A stretch of DNA of 64,000 nt from SIG603 sp964370775 (lineage in GTDB: Bacteria; Bacillota; Clostridia; Oscillospirales; Acutalibacteraceae). The translations under genes were made by a program, and so were the position numbers. Location: contig CAYJKT010000002.1 of assembly GCA_964370775.1 (NCBI GenBank), forward strand, positions 62,001-126,000. Direction: 5' to 3'. Positions 44,942 through 53,250 of this stretch are shown here, in pieces (position 1 is the stretch's first letter; every line of letters starts with the position of its first letter). The notes below the pieces were generated by a model that saw only the letters and a program-made list of their open reading frames with translations, had not been told where the DNA came from and searched no databases.

Positions 44942-46636
44942 ATGAAAAAAACAATCATTAGACTAATTGCACTAGCAATGGCAGCTTCAATGTTGTTTAC
45001 TGCATGTTCAACTGGTGGAACCGAATCTTCTACTGCTGAGGGCGGAAACGGCACAGAAGGAAGTACAGAATCTGAGGACACTGGAATTTTAACAGAATCA
45101 GGCTACCCTATTATCAAAGAGGGAGAAACTTACGAGATCGAAGTATTTGCTCCATTAAGAAGTGGTGTAACTTCTTATGCTGCTGAAAACAACACTTTAA
45201 CAGCAAGATTTGAAGAAGAAACAGGTCTTTCAATTAAATGGCAAGAAGTACCAAGTGCCGACAGAATTACAAGACTTAACACATTAATGCAAAGTGGTGA
45301 GTACCCAGAAGTTATCTTAGATCACTATTGGACAAAATCAGAGCAACTACTGTACGGTTCACAAGGTGTTTTACTGCCAATAGAAGAATTAGTAGCAGAG
45401 CATGCTCCTAATTTACAAGCAGTGCTTGATGAATACCCACTTGTAGAAACAAACATGACTATCGAAGACGGTCACATGTATTCTATGCCTGCTGTTGACG
45501 CTGCTCCTCAAACAGAAGCTAACTACAAAATGTGGATAAACCAAGTTTACCTAGATAATTTAGGATTAGAAATGCCTACAACTCTTGATGAATACACAGC
45601 ATATTTACAAGCAGTTAAAGACGGAGATGCTAATGGTAATGGCGATACAACAGATGAAATCGCTATGTCTGGTTCATTTAAAGGCTGGAACACAAATACA
45701 ATGGAGTTCTTGATGAACAGCTTTACATATTACAGTAAATTTGCTAAATATATGTATATTGATGAAAGCGGTAAAATTGTTTACACAAGAACAACTGATG
45801 AAGTAAAAGAAGGTATGAAATACCTGCAATCACTTTACCAAGAAGGTTTAATGGATAACCTAATCTTTACACAAGATGCAGACGCGTTAAAACAAATTGG
45901 TAACAACCCAGATACAAATATTTTAGGCTCTTGTGCTGGTGGTTTCTTAGGTTCATTCTTAAATATCAGCGATAGCGACAGATGGACTGAGTTCTCAGCA
46001 ATGGCTCCACTAGAAGGACCAGAGGGCGTGAGGTACTCGATATCTAACCCATTACAAGGTAGTGCTGTTTTAAGTGTTACAAATTCTTGTGAATACCCAG
46101 AGGCAATTGTACGTGCATGGGATTTATTCTTTGTTGATGAAATCGATAGTTACTATACACACAGCTTGCTAGGTGAAGAAGGAACTGACTATTCATTAGC
46201 AGGTGACGGCGACTTAAATGCTTTAGGCGAACCAGCAACTTACACAAGAATTACAGCAGAAGCTGACAAAGACGGCAGATATTGGAACCAATTAGGTCCA
46301 AACTATAGACCAGAAGATTACTTAGTTAGATTTACTGTAGAGGGCGAAGGCGATGCAGAAACAATGCTTCACCAAGCAACTTTAGATTATTACACACCTT
46401 ATCTACCAGAGGACTCAATGATTCTTCCAACACTAGGATTTGACACAGAAGAGTCAAGAGAGATAATTGATGCTGAAACAGCGTTAAATGCGTACTTCGA
46501 CCAAACTTTTGCAACATTTGTTACAACAGATGTTGATATAGATGCTGAGTGGGACGCTTATGTAGCTGAGATGGAGAATATCGGTGTTGCTAGATATGTT
46601 GAAATATTCCAAGCAGAATACGATTCTCTAAAATAA
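44942..46636 (+). CDS. Extracellular solute-binding lipoprotein (second importer)
   Basis: 564 residues. Lipoprotein signal peptide with Cys22 in the lipobox MLFTAC, then a glycine/serine/glutamate linker (about 24-50) and a large type-I SBP fold of the LplA kind. AGAGAGGG precedes the ATG, 27 bases after the SDR gene. It serves the two permeases just downstream. The ligand is probably an algal galactan oligosaccharide given the GH117-like gene in the operon; this is inference. Confidence 0.92.
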   Translation: MKKTIIRLIALAMAASMLFTACSTGGTESSTAEGGNGTEGSTESEDTGILTESGYPIIKEGETYEIEVFAPLRSGVTSYAAENNTLTARFEEETGLSIKWQEVPSADRITRLNTLMQSGEYPEVILDHYWTKSEQLLYGSQGVLLPIEELVAEHAPNLQAVLDEYPLVETNMTIEDGHMYSMPAVDAAPQTEANYKMWINQVYLDNLGLEMPTTLDEYTAYLQAVKDGDANGNGDTTDEIAMSGSFKGWNTNTMEFLMNSFTYYSKFAKYMYIDESGKIVYTRTTDEVKEGMKYLQSLYQEGLMDNLIFTQDADALKQIGNNPDTNILGSCAGGFLGSFLNISDSDRWTEFSAMAPLEGPEGVRYSISNPLQGSAVLSVTNSCEYPEAIVRAWDLFFVDEIDSYYTHSLLGEEGTDYSLAGDGDLNALGEPATYTRITAEADKDGRYWNQLGPNYRPEDYLVRFTVEGEGDAETMLHQATLDYYTPYLPEDSMILPTLGFDTEESREIIDAETALNAYFDQTFATFVTTDVDIDAEWDAYVAEMENIGVARYVEIFQAEYDSLK

Positions 46637-46648
46637 TTAAATTGCATA

Positions 46649-46689
46649 TTTTTGCCGTGATAAGGCATAGCTCTCTATCACGGCAAAAA
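46649..46689 (+). other. Strong intercistronic hairpin after the SBP gene
   Basis: TTTTTGCCGTGATA / TATCACGGCAAAAA, a perfect 14-bp stem with a 13-base loop. A-rich and T-rich at its base, so it may act as a leaky terminator or a 3' protecting structure that raises SBP over permease levels. Confidence 0.7.
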
Positions 46690-46725
46690 TTGTTTAATAT
46701 TATTAGAAAGGTGTAAATAAAGCTT

Positions 46726-47673
46726 ATGATAAAAGCAAATTCTGAACCAAAAGGTCGTTCAACTATTTTAAAGTCTGCATTTGGTAAATGTTGGCAACTA
46801 TATTTGTTGTTATTATTACCTATTGCGTATATGTTGATTTTTCATTATTATCCAATGTACGGCGCGCAAATAGCTTTCAGAGATTACACCATAACAGGTG
46901 GAATTTGGGGTAGTGAATGGGTTGGTTTTAAACATTTTACAAGATTTTTTGAAAATTATCAGTTTTGGGATATTATTACAAACACATTAAGCATTAGTAT
47001 TTATCAATTAATTGCAGGTATGCCGTTTCCTGTTATTCTTGCAATTTTGTTGAAATATTGTCCGTTGAACCGTTTTGGTAAATTCGTGCAATCAGTTACT
47101 TATGCTCCACACTTTATATCCGTGGTTGTTATGGTATCTATAATTATGCAAGTTTTAAACCCAAGAAACGGTATGATTGCAAACTTGCTTGAATTAATTG
47201 GTATTGATTATAACATAGATTTACTAGGTATTCCAGAAGCGTTCTCATCTGTGTATGTATGGTCTGGAATATGGCAAAACATGGGATTTGCTGCTATTAT
47301 ATACATTGCAATATTAGCAGGAGTAGACACCAGCTTGCACGAAGCTGCTATGGTAGATGGTGCGACAGTTGTTAAAAGGATAATACATATAGATCTTCCT
47401 GCTTTAATTCCACAAGTAACAATTATGTTAATCTTAAACCTTGGTGGTATCTTAAATGTTGGCTTTGAAAAAACATTATTAATGCAAAACACATTAAACG
47501 CTTCAGCGTCTGAGGTTATATCTACTTATGTGTATAAAATGGGTATTGCGGCGTCTTTCCCAGACTTTTCATACACAACAGCTATAGGATTATTCCAATC
47601 TGTAATTGCATTAATACTTATATTTATAGTTAATCAAGTAGCTAGAAAATACGGGGAGATGAGTTTATGGTAA
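46726..47673 (+). CDS. Sugar ABC transporter permease, LplB type (COG4209)
   Basis: 315 residues with six membrane segments, starting after a short basic N-terminus (LYLLLLLPIAYMLIFHYYPM). FRDYTITGGIWGSEWVGFKHF is the usual periplasmic loop, and the EAA loop LHEAAMVDGATVVKRIIHID lies at about 206-225. It overlaps the partner permease gene by 7 bases. Confidence 0.93.
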   Translation: MIKANSEPKGRSTILKSAFGKCWQLYLLLLLPIAYMLIFHYYPMYGAQIAFRDYTITGGIWGSEWVGFKHFTRFFENYQFWDIITNTLSISIYQLIAGMPFPVILAILLKYCPLNRFGKFVQSVTYAPHFISVVVMVSIIMQVLNPRNGMIANLLELIGIDYNIDLLGIPEAFSSVYVWSGIWQNMGFAAIIYIAILAGVDTSLHEAAMVDGATVVKRIIHIDLPALIPQVTIMLILNLGGILNVGFEKTLLMQNTLNASASEVISTYVYKMGIAASFPDFSYTTAIGLFQSVIALILIFIVNQVARKYGEMSLW

Positions 47674-48566
47674 ACAATCTTAGAAAAAAAGATGGCGACA
47701 GACCATTTTACATAATAGTACTTGTTATTTTAATGATAACAGCACTGATAATACTGTATCCTCTTTGGTATATATTAATATCTTCTTTTAGTTCAGGTGC
47801 AAGAGTAGCAGCTGGCGAGGTAGTTTTTCTCCCACTAGATTTTACACTTGATGGCTACAAAGCAATTATAGACCACGGAAGTATTTTGTTGGGCTATAGA
47901 AACACTGCAATATATACGATATTAGGAACAATACTAAATGTATTTATGACAGTTATTGCTGCTTATCCATTATCTAGAAAAGAGCTAGTAGGTAGAAATC
48001 AAATTACATTATTTTTTGCTTTCACAATGTGGTTCAGTGGAGGTATGATTCCTACATACTTAATGTACAGGGATATAGGTTTTATCGATAATCCACTAGT
48101 AATGATAGTACCAGGAGCTATTGGTGTTTGGAACATGGTAATTACAAGAACATATTTCCAAAAATCTATACCTCTTGAATTACTAGAAGCAGCTAAACTT
48201 GACGGTTGCTCTGATATTGGTTATTTAATGAAGATTGCACTACCTTTAGCAAAACCAATAATCGCAGTTATTACACTATACTATGCAGTTGGTCACTGGA
48301 ACGCATTCTTTAACGCAATGATATACATACATTCATCTGAATATTATCCTTTGCAATTAATTCTAAGAGATATATTAATTTTTGGACAAGACTTAGAAAC
48401 TGGCGCTGGCAGTTATACAGCAGAAGAAATAGCATACAGAGAAAATCTGCAACAAATGCTACAATATTCTGTTATCGTAGCATCATCAGCACCTATGCTA
48501 ATGCTATATCCGTTCATTCAAAAATATTTTGTAAAAGGAATTATGGTTGGAGCACTTAAAGGGTAA
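47667..48566 (+). CDS. Sugar ABC transporter permease, YtcP type (COG0395)
   Basis: 299 residues, six membrane segments, EAA loop LLEAAKLDGCSDIGYLMKIA (about 171-190), and the family C-terminus PFIQKYFVKGIMVGALKG. The ATG lies inside the end of the partner permease, so the pair is translationally coupled. Confidence 0.93.
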   Translation: MVNNLRKKDGDRPFYIIVLVILMITALIILYPLWYILISSFSSGARVAAGEVVFLPLDFTLDGYKAIIDHGSILLGYRNTAIYTILGTILNVFMTVIAAYPLSRKELVGRNQITLFFAFTMWFSGGMIPTYLMYRDIGFIDNPLVMIVPGAIGVWNMVITRTYFQKSIPLELLEAAKLDGCSDIGYLMKIALPLAKPIIAVITLYYAVGHWNAFFNAMIYIHSSEYYPLQLILRDILIFGQDLETGAGSYTAEEIAYRENLQQMLQYSVIVASSAPMLMLYPFIQKYFVKGIMVGALKG

Positions 48567-48608
48567 TTGAGATAAAGATAAACACGACCTTAAAGATTGG
48601 AGATTATT

Positions 48609-49649
48609 ATGAAGTTAAGTGAAGCATCTAAACGTGCTGCTACTTACCCAAAAGGGCAAGGCGAGTGGTATTGTCAGTTCGACTACAGTGATGTACAGGG
48701 GATAGGACTAGAAGAAGGCGTGTACAGACGTGACCCTAGTGCAGTTGTTAAGATAAATGATTTGTACTATGTTTGGTACACAAAAAGTGTTGGCGAGGTA
48801 AAAAGAGTAGATGGCGACACACATAGCAAACAATGGCCGTGGGATTATGCTGATATATGTTATGCTGTATCAAAAGACGGCATAAACTGGGAGGAAAAAG
48901 GAATTGCAATTCCACGTGGTGGAAAAGGTGCTTATGATGAAAGAACTGTTTGCACACCAGAGATTATGGTGCACGATAACAAGTATTATTTGGTGTACCA
49001 GTGCATGGTGCAAGAGGGTGTGTATAGAGGCACTTATGAAACAGTAGCTATTGCGTGTTCTGATAGCCCTGATGGACCTTGGACAAAAAGCGAGCAACCT
49101 ATTCTTACAAGACCTGAAAGTGGGCATTGGTTTGACGATTACGAGACATATAATGATGTTGAGTTAGAGGGTGCAGTACATGACCCTACATTGTTTTTCT
49201 ATAATGACAAGTTCTATCTATACTATAAATGTGGTTTAAGAATGAATAGAGGTACAAAAAACGAGGACTTTGCTGGAACTACAACTCGTTGGGGCGTAGC
49301 TATTGCTGACAAAGTAGAAGGCCCGTATATACCAAGCGAATATAATCCTATCTCTAACAGTGGACACGAGATTATTATGTGGGAATACCGTGGAGGTATG
49401 GCAGCAATGATAAACCGAGATGGCCCAGAAAAAGGTACAATTCAATATGCTAAAGATGGTATAAACTTCCACATTATGTCAAGAATAAACCACAGCCCAG
49501 CAGCAGCAGGACTTTATAGAACAGAAAGTACTGACGATAATCCATTAGAGGGTTTAAGATGGGGATTATGGCACACCCCACCTGAAGAAAGAACTGGAAA
49601 ATGGGATTACATTAGACATTTTAGAATTAAAAAAACATATTTAGATTGA
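48609..49649 (+). CDS. GH117-like glycoside hydrolase (first copy)
   Basis: 346 residues from ATG 48609, which has GGAGA five bases upstream; the second copy at 53.2 kb begins with the same aligned residues (MKLSEASKRAATYP against MKMSKASQRAASYP), confirming the start. No signal peptide, so it acts on imported oligosaccharides. Five-bladed propeller motifs: RRDPS (Asp42), WPWDYADICYAVSKDG, GGKGAYDERTVCTPE, HDPTLFFYNDKFYLYYKC (Asp192) and NSGHEIIMW (His253). The pattern matches GH117, whose known members cleave alpha-1,3-linked 3,6-anhydro-L-galactose from neoagaro-oligosaccharides. The broader GH43/GH130-like propeller set is the alternative. Last gene of its operon. Confidence 0.8.
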   Translation: MKLSEASKRAATYPKGQGEWYCQFDYSDVQGIGLEEGVYRRDPSAVVKINDLYYVWYTKSVGEVKRVDGDTHSKQWPWDYADICYAVSKDGINWEEKGIAIPRGGKGAYDERTVCTPEIMVHDNKYYLVYQCMVQEGVYRGTYETVAIACSDSPDGPWTKSEQPILTRPESGHWFDDYETYNDVELEGAVHDPTLFFYNDKFYLYYKCGLRMNRGTKNEDFAGTTTRWGVAIADKVEGPYIPSEYNPISNSGHEIIMWEYRGGMAAMINRDGPEKGTIQYAKDGINFHIMSRINHSPAAAGLYRTESTDDNPLEGLRWGLWHTPPEERTGKWDYIRHFRIKKTYLD

Positions 49650-49813
49650 TATAGACATTGCTGAAACTATCATGTTAGATAAGAAGAATTATGAAAACTA
49701 ATCTTACACAAATTGTTATCTTGTTAAAACAGTGTAGAGAAATAAATTAAATATGAATAAACTGAAAAACTGAAATTCGAATGTATAACAAAAGAATTAT
49801 GAGGAATTAAAAG

Positions 49814-49857
49814 TCCGCTTAAAAGTTAGATTAATCTAGCTTTTTAAGCGGATTTTT
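49814..49857 (+). terminator. Strong intrinsic terminator after the GH117 operon
   Basis: TCCGCTTAAAA.. pairs with ..TTTTTAAGCGGA over a nearly continuous stem that also contains TTAGATTAATCTAG, followed by TTTTT (49853-49857). Nothing recognisable lies in 49650-49813. Confidence 0.9.
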
Positions 49858-49861
49858 GTAA

Positions 49862-50389
49862 ATGATAATAATTAACCTATTATTGCATTTAAAGAAAAAA
49901 TACGGCACACCATATATTTATGGTACTCCTTATGGTTACAAAGGCAATTTTAACAGATATAAAAGATAAAAGTAAAGATATGATTATGTACGCTAGATAT
50001 AAAGGTATGTTGACTAAAAACAAACCTAAAGCTTATATTTATGCTGACTATGACAGAGTAGTAGGTTTGGTAAATATGTTAGCAGAATTCAGCATAGAAA
50101 CACCACACAAAATATGTAAGCACTCATTAAAATTTGTGAAAAATATAGAAGAAGGAGTTATAACTATAACATCTGAAAAAGAAAGAATTGAGCTTCTAAA
50201 AGCTAAAAAAATCCTTGTGTTAGCAGATGATGTGTCGATTATGATTACAGATAAGTCAAACACAGCAGTTAGAGTAGCTACTCCTTTTTTAAGAGGTTCA
50301 CAAGTTGCTACCCATTTGCCTTTTATGGGAATAAAGGTGCGGACTATTTACGTGAGTATATCGACCAATATTTAAACACGCTATTATAA
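49862..50389 (+). pseudogene. Decayed gene with frameshifts, unknown family
   Basis: Three consecutive segments read like protein but lie in different frames: KKYGTPYIYGTPYGYKGNFN (frame of 49862) ends at a stop near 49967; DMIMYARYKGMLTKNKPKAY to LLKAKKILVLADDVSIMITD (frame of 49920) runs to about 50290; RFTSCYPFAFYGNKGADYLR and EYIDQYLNTLL (first frame again) end at a stop at 50387-50389. The second junction is at a run of six T. The continuous 151-codon ORF at 49920-50375 therefore probably reports only the middle part. No Shine-Dalgarno at 49920. Family not recognised. Confidence 0.45.
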
Positions 50390-50615
50390 GTCTCTTAGAA
50401 ACATAATTGCTGAGCACACAGTGAGTATGATGAATAAACTAAAAGTTCAAACTACTATCCGAATTTTCTAGTAATAATAAATTTTTTAACAGTGAGCATG
50501 AACGAATATATAAGGGCATTACAAAGCGACAAGAAATATAAGTGAGCGGGTATTCCGATTAATTTATGACGTGCTGTATATTTAATCGTGGTTCTTTTGA
50601 AGCTAAATCCGTGTT
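50390..50615. other. Intergenic stretch, possible further debris
   Basis: No ORF with a ribosome site on either strand; AT-rich. It follows a decayed gene and may be eroded coding DNA. Nothing specific seen. Confidence 0.4.
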
Positions 50616-50656
50616 AAAAAAGTAAAGCAGTACAAATGTTACTGCTTTACTTTTTT
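50616..50656. terminator. Bidirectional terminator
   Basis: AAAAAAGTAAAGCAGTA / TACTGCTTTACTTTTTT, a perfect 17-bp stem with a seven-base loop. On the minus strand it lies 79 bases after the stop of the UroD-like gene. Confidence 0.85.
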
Positions 50657-50734
50657 GAGCTCTTACTTAAATTATTTGCCACAATTAATTAATGAAATCA
50701 AAATCTAAGACTTAATATTATGACGGTTATTTAA

Positions 50735-52000
50735 TTAATAAGCATTAATAAATTCACGGGTCATTTTTGACCATTCTATAACCTTGTCACGTGGATTAAC
50801 CCCAAGTGTACCACCGATGTTAAGCACTATTTCAGTACTACAACCATGTAGTTTACTTGCTTCTAGCACACCACGAATTTCTTTTTCTGCATTTTCTCTA
50901 TCCATTTGTTTGCCTAAGAAATGTGTGCCAGCTGCACGATAGCTATAAACATAGTCGTTTTTGATAGCCTTTGCAGCAGTTTCGTAGTCGCACCATTCAC
51001 TTACAGATATTTTCCTTGCATTGTGAAATTCACGTATTAAATCCACTTTTTTGTCAAGCACTTCACAACAACCAACATTAGAATACTTGAATACGTCCAT
51101 AGCAGGTATATCATAATCAAAGCTAAATTCCTTGTGCATATCACCAGACACGCAATTAAATACTTCAGAACAACTAAAGCCCCATGAGTTATCCAGTGGT
51201 ACTTTGTGTGCAAATAAATCTTTGCCTTGGTAGTCACGGAAATCGTACATACCAGTTGCGTATCTTAACCCTGCTGAGCCAAGTGGGAAAGATAGGTCAA
51301 GCGTGCCCCATAGCCCAGCTTCCTCCATTAGCTTAAATCGCTTGAAAAAATTGTCTTTTATTTGTCCCAACACTTTATGTGTCCAGTCTGGGTCATCATA
51401 TAAATCTAAATAAGTTTCTTCCAAACCACGCAACCAAGAATATTCATCTGATATTTTAGCTGCAAAGGTAGTCGGGTCCTTAATAACTGTCAATATAGGT
51501 TCAAATATCTCTTGTGTAAGCTCAAAATTAGCTCGGCTTGCTTCTTCGTCATAGTGTAGCAATGGTTGGTTAACTTTCTCAGAATCTTCTTCTTTTAGCA
51601 GAACAGGGATAATTTCATAAGCGCCACTACCTCCGTCATGCTCAGAGCGATAAATTTGGGCATCAATTCCTGCATAGCTTTGTAAGTTGTATTTCATAGG
51701 TGCATAGATAACTGGCTCCAAAACATTGTCATCCTTTAGGTCTTGGTTGTAGAATAAACGTGTTTTAAAGTAAATCTCGAACTCACGTGCCATTGGATCG
51801 GTGCAGTAATATGTATCGTTTGGGAATATTTCTGACATAGCCAATGGCCAGTAATGATTTATGAAAACAGGTTTACTACCTGTTACTAGGTCGTTTATAT
51901 CATACCAACGTTTACGTTTTGCGTCATTTTCAGCTGTCATACACGCTTCTTTATATTTGTGTGCTAAATCTTGTAGATAACTTTTTTCTGATTGTGTCAT
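50735..52000 (-). CDS. UroD/MtaA-superfamily protein (second, longer type)
   Basis: 421 residues, distantly like uroporphyrinogen decarboxylase and cobamide methyltransferase TIM barrels. An N-terminal extension (about 1-90) precedes the barrel. The histidine-cysteine metal motif of the MtaA/MtbA type is not present in usual form; YSNVGCCEVLDKKVDLIREF is in its place, and VLNIGGTLGVNPRD forms the end of the barrel. GAAGGAG precedes the ATG. It is transcribed away from the AraC/GH117 divergent pair, and its upstream region carries three TTTTAGTATAC elements. Substrate unknown; a link to methylated algal sugars is speculation. Confidence 0.7.
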   Translation of the reverse strand: MTQSEKSYLQDLAHKYKEACMTAENDAKRKRWYDINDLVTGSKPVFINHYWPLAMSEIFPNDTYYCTDPMAREFEIYFKTRLFYNQDLKDDNVLEPVIYAPMKYNLQSYAGIDAQIYRSEHDGGSGAYEIIPVLLKEEDSEKVNQPLLHYDEEASRANFELTQEIFEPILTVIKDPTTFAAKISDEYSWLRGLEETYLDLYDDPDWTHKVLGQIKDNFFKRFKLMEEAGLWGTLDLSFPLGSAGLRYATGMYDFRDYQGKDLFAHKVPLDNSWGFSCSEVFNCVSGDMHKEFSFDYDIPAMDVFKYSNVGCCEVLDKKVDLIREFHNARKISVSEWCDYETAAKAIKNDYVYSYRAAGTHFLGKQMDRENAEKEIRGVLEASKLHGCSTEIVLNIGGTLGVNPRDKVIEWSKMTREFINAY

Positions 52001-52135
52001 GTTGCTTGCTCCTTCTAAAATTCAAATATATTCTTATTGTATATTTAATTTTCTAGCAAAAATATATGTTTTCGGCTTTTTTTATCAAAATGCTATTGCT
52101 TAATGATTAAAATTTATTTTTAGTATACAATAAGA

Positions 52136-52164
52136 TTGACAAATCATTGTCGAAAGTATATGAT
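52136..52164 (+). promoter_or_regulatory. Plus-strand promoter inside a region flanked by minus-strand genes
   Basis: TTGACA (52136-52141), a 17-base spacer and TATGAT (52159-52164). No ordinary plus-strand gene follows, only a 24-codon ORF and a hairpin before the convergent AraC gene. Confidence 0.45.
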
Positions 52165-52197
52165 ATTTACATTGTTATAGTTGTTTTAGTATACAAT

Positions 52198-52272
52198 ATG
52201 ATTAAATCAAGAGTGTTAAAAGAATACAAAGTAACATTATTAGCATTGGTTTTATTAGTTTTAGTATACTAA
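52198..52272 (+). CDS. Possible 24-residue hydrophobic peptide
   Basis: ATG 52198 opens a 24-codon frame: a basic start (MIKSRVLKEYK) then a hydrophobic stretch (VTLLALVLLVLVY), the shape of a small membrane peptide. It lies 34 bases after a good promoter and ends within the palindromic site at 52259. There is no Shine-Dalgarno, so it may be chance. Confidence 0.2.
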   Translation: MIKSRVLKEYKVTLLALVLLVLVY

Positions 52273-52324
52273 AAATTGACTAATATCATTAAATCATATC
52301 TGAAAGAGCATGTTTCAGCATATT

Positions 52325-53089
52325 TTATTCTTGGTTTTTTGTTGAGTGTTTGTTGTTTGACTTGTGATATGCATTAGGGGATATGCCTATATGTCGCTTA
52401 AACAATTGACTGAACTGTGATGAAGAAGCAAACCCACAAAGGTGTGCAATCTCAGTGCATGTATACATGTTTTTTTCCAGTAGTTCACATGCGTGTTCTA
52501 TGCGTTTATCAACAATATAATTAATAGGTGATTTACCTGTTATTAACTTAAATTTATGGCGAAAATAATCATAATTATAGTTTAATGATTGCGCCATATC
52601 TCCAATTGTTTTATCAAAAAATAAAGTTGAGTCAATTTCTTTTATAATCGCCAACATATCACTAGTACTATCATGCGATGTTTTTATAGTGCGTGTAAGT
52701 TTAAGCAAAATTTCGCTTATTTTAAGGTTGCAGATGTCGAAATACATCGCTTCTTTTTGCTTATATTCAGCAGATATTTGCTTGAAAATAAAAAACAACT
52801 CATCATCTTTTATATTATATATACCATTATCTAAACTATCAATATTGCTATTGCTGAAAAATCGTAAACAGCTATATCGTGCGTCTTCATGGCAAATTTG
52901 GCTACGTTTAGTATTGGGTTTAATAAAGCAGACACTGTTGGCAGTGCCATGCTGTTTTACACCGTTTATATCTATCTCGATATGTCCACTAATTAGATAG
53001 ATTAACTCATAGTATTTACAAGAAAAATCTTTCAGTACATCGCCTTGGTTGTAATGAAGATTAAAGATTGAATGTAAAGTTTGCTTCAT
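52325..53089 (-). CDS. AraC-family regulator
   Basis: 254 residues. A cupin-like N-terminal sensor domain (YYELIYLISGHIEIDINGVK, about 27-46, and VCFIKPNTKRS) and a C-terminal AraC pair (about 145-245: IGDMAQSLNYNYDYFRHKFK, then IAHLCGFASSSQFSQLFKRH and GISPNAYH). AAGGAG precedes the ATG. It is divergent from the second GH117-like gene, with only 147 bases between them, and is its probable regulator. Confidence 0.9.
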   Translation of the reverse strand: MKQTLHSIFNLHYNQGDVLKDFSCKYYELIYLISGHIEIDINGVKQHGTANSVCFIKPNTKRSQICHEDARYSCLRFFSNSNIDSLDNGIYNIKDDELFFIFKQISAEYKQKEAMYFDICNLKISEILLKLTRTIKTSHDSTSDMLAIIKEIDSTLFFDKTIGDMAQSLNYNYDYFRHKFKLITGKSPINYIVDKRIEHACELLEKNMYTCTEIAHLCGFASSSQFSQLFKRHIGISPNAYHKSNNKHSTKNQE

Positions 53090-53199
53090 ACAAAATAACT
53101 CCTTAAAAGTATATGTGTTTATACTGTACCATTAAATCATTTTTTTATCAAGAAATTTTTGATATAAGTAAAATACATAAGTGAAAAGGAGATTATATA

Positions 53200-53250
53200 A
53201 TGATACTAGAACAAAAAATAACAGGAGGAAAACAATATGAAAATGAGTAA
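53200..53250 (+). CDS. Possible 16-residue leader peptide
   Basis: ATG 53200 has AAAGGAG eight bases upstream and encodes MILEQKITGGKQYENE before a TAA at 53248, which overlaps the GH117 start at 53237. It could couple translation into the downstream gene. The GGAGG serving the downstream gene lies inside this frame. Evidence is only the ribosome site. Confidence 0.3.
   Translation: MILEQKITGGKQYENE

Larger units (their letters stand above)
52118..52274. promoter_or_regulatory. Three copies of TTTTAGTATAC, one a perfect palindrome
   Basis: TTTTAGTATACAAT at 52118 and 52184, and TTTTAGTATACTAAAA at 52259-52274, which is a perfect 16-bp palindrome. Spacing is 66 and 75 bases, close to whole DNA turns. 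The same element in reverse occurs at 60080 before the third SBP gene. They look like binding sites for a dimeric regulator. Confidence 0.6.
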
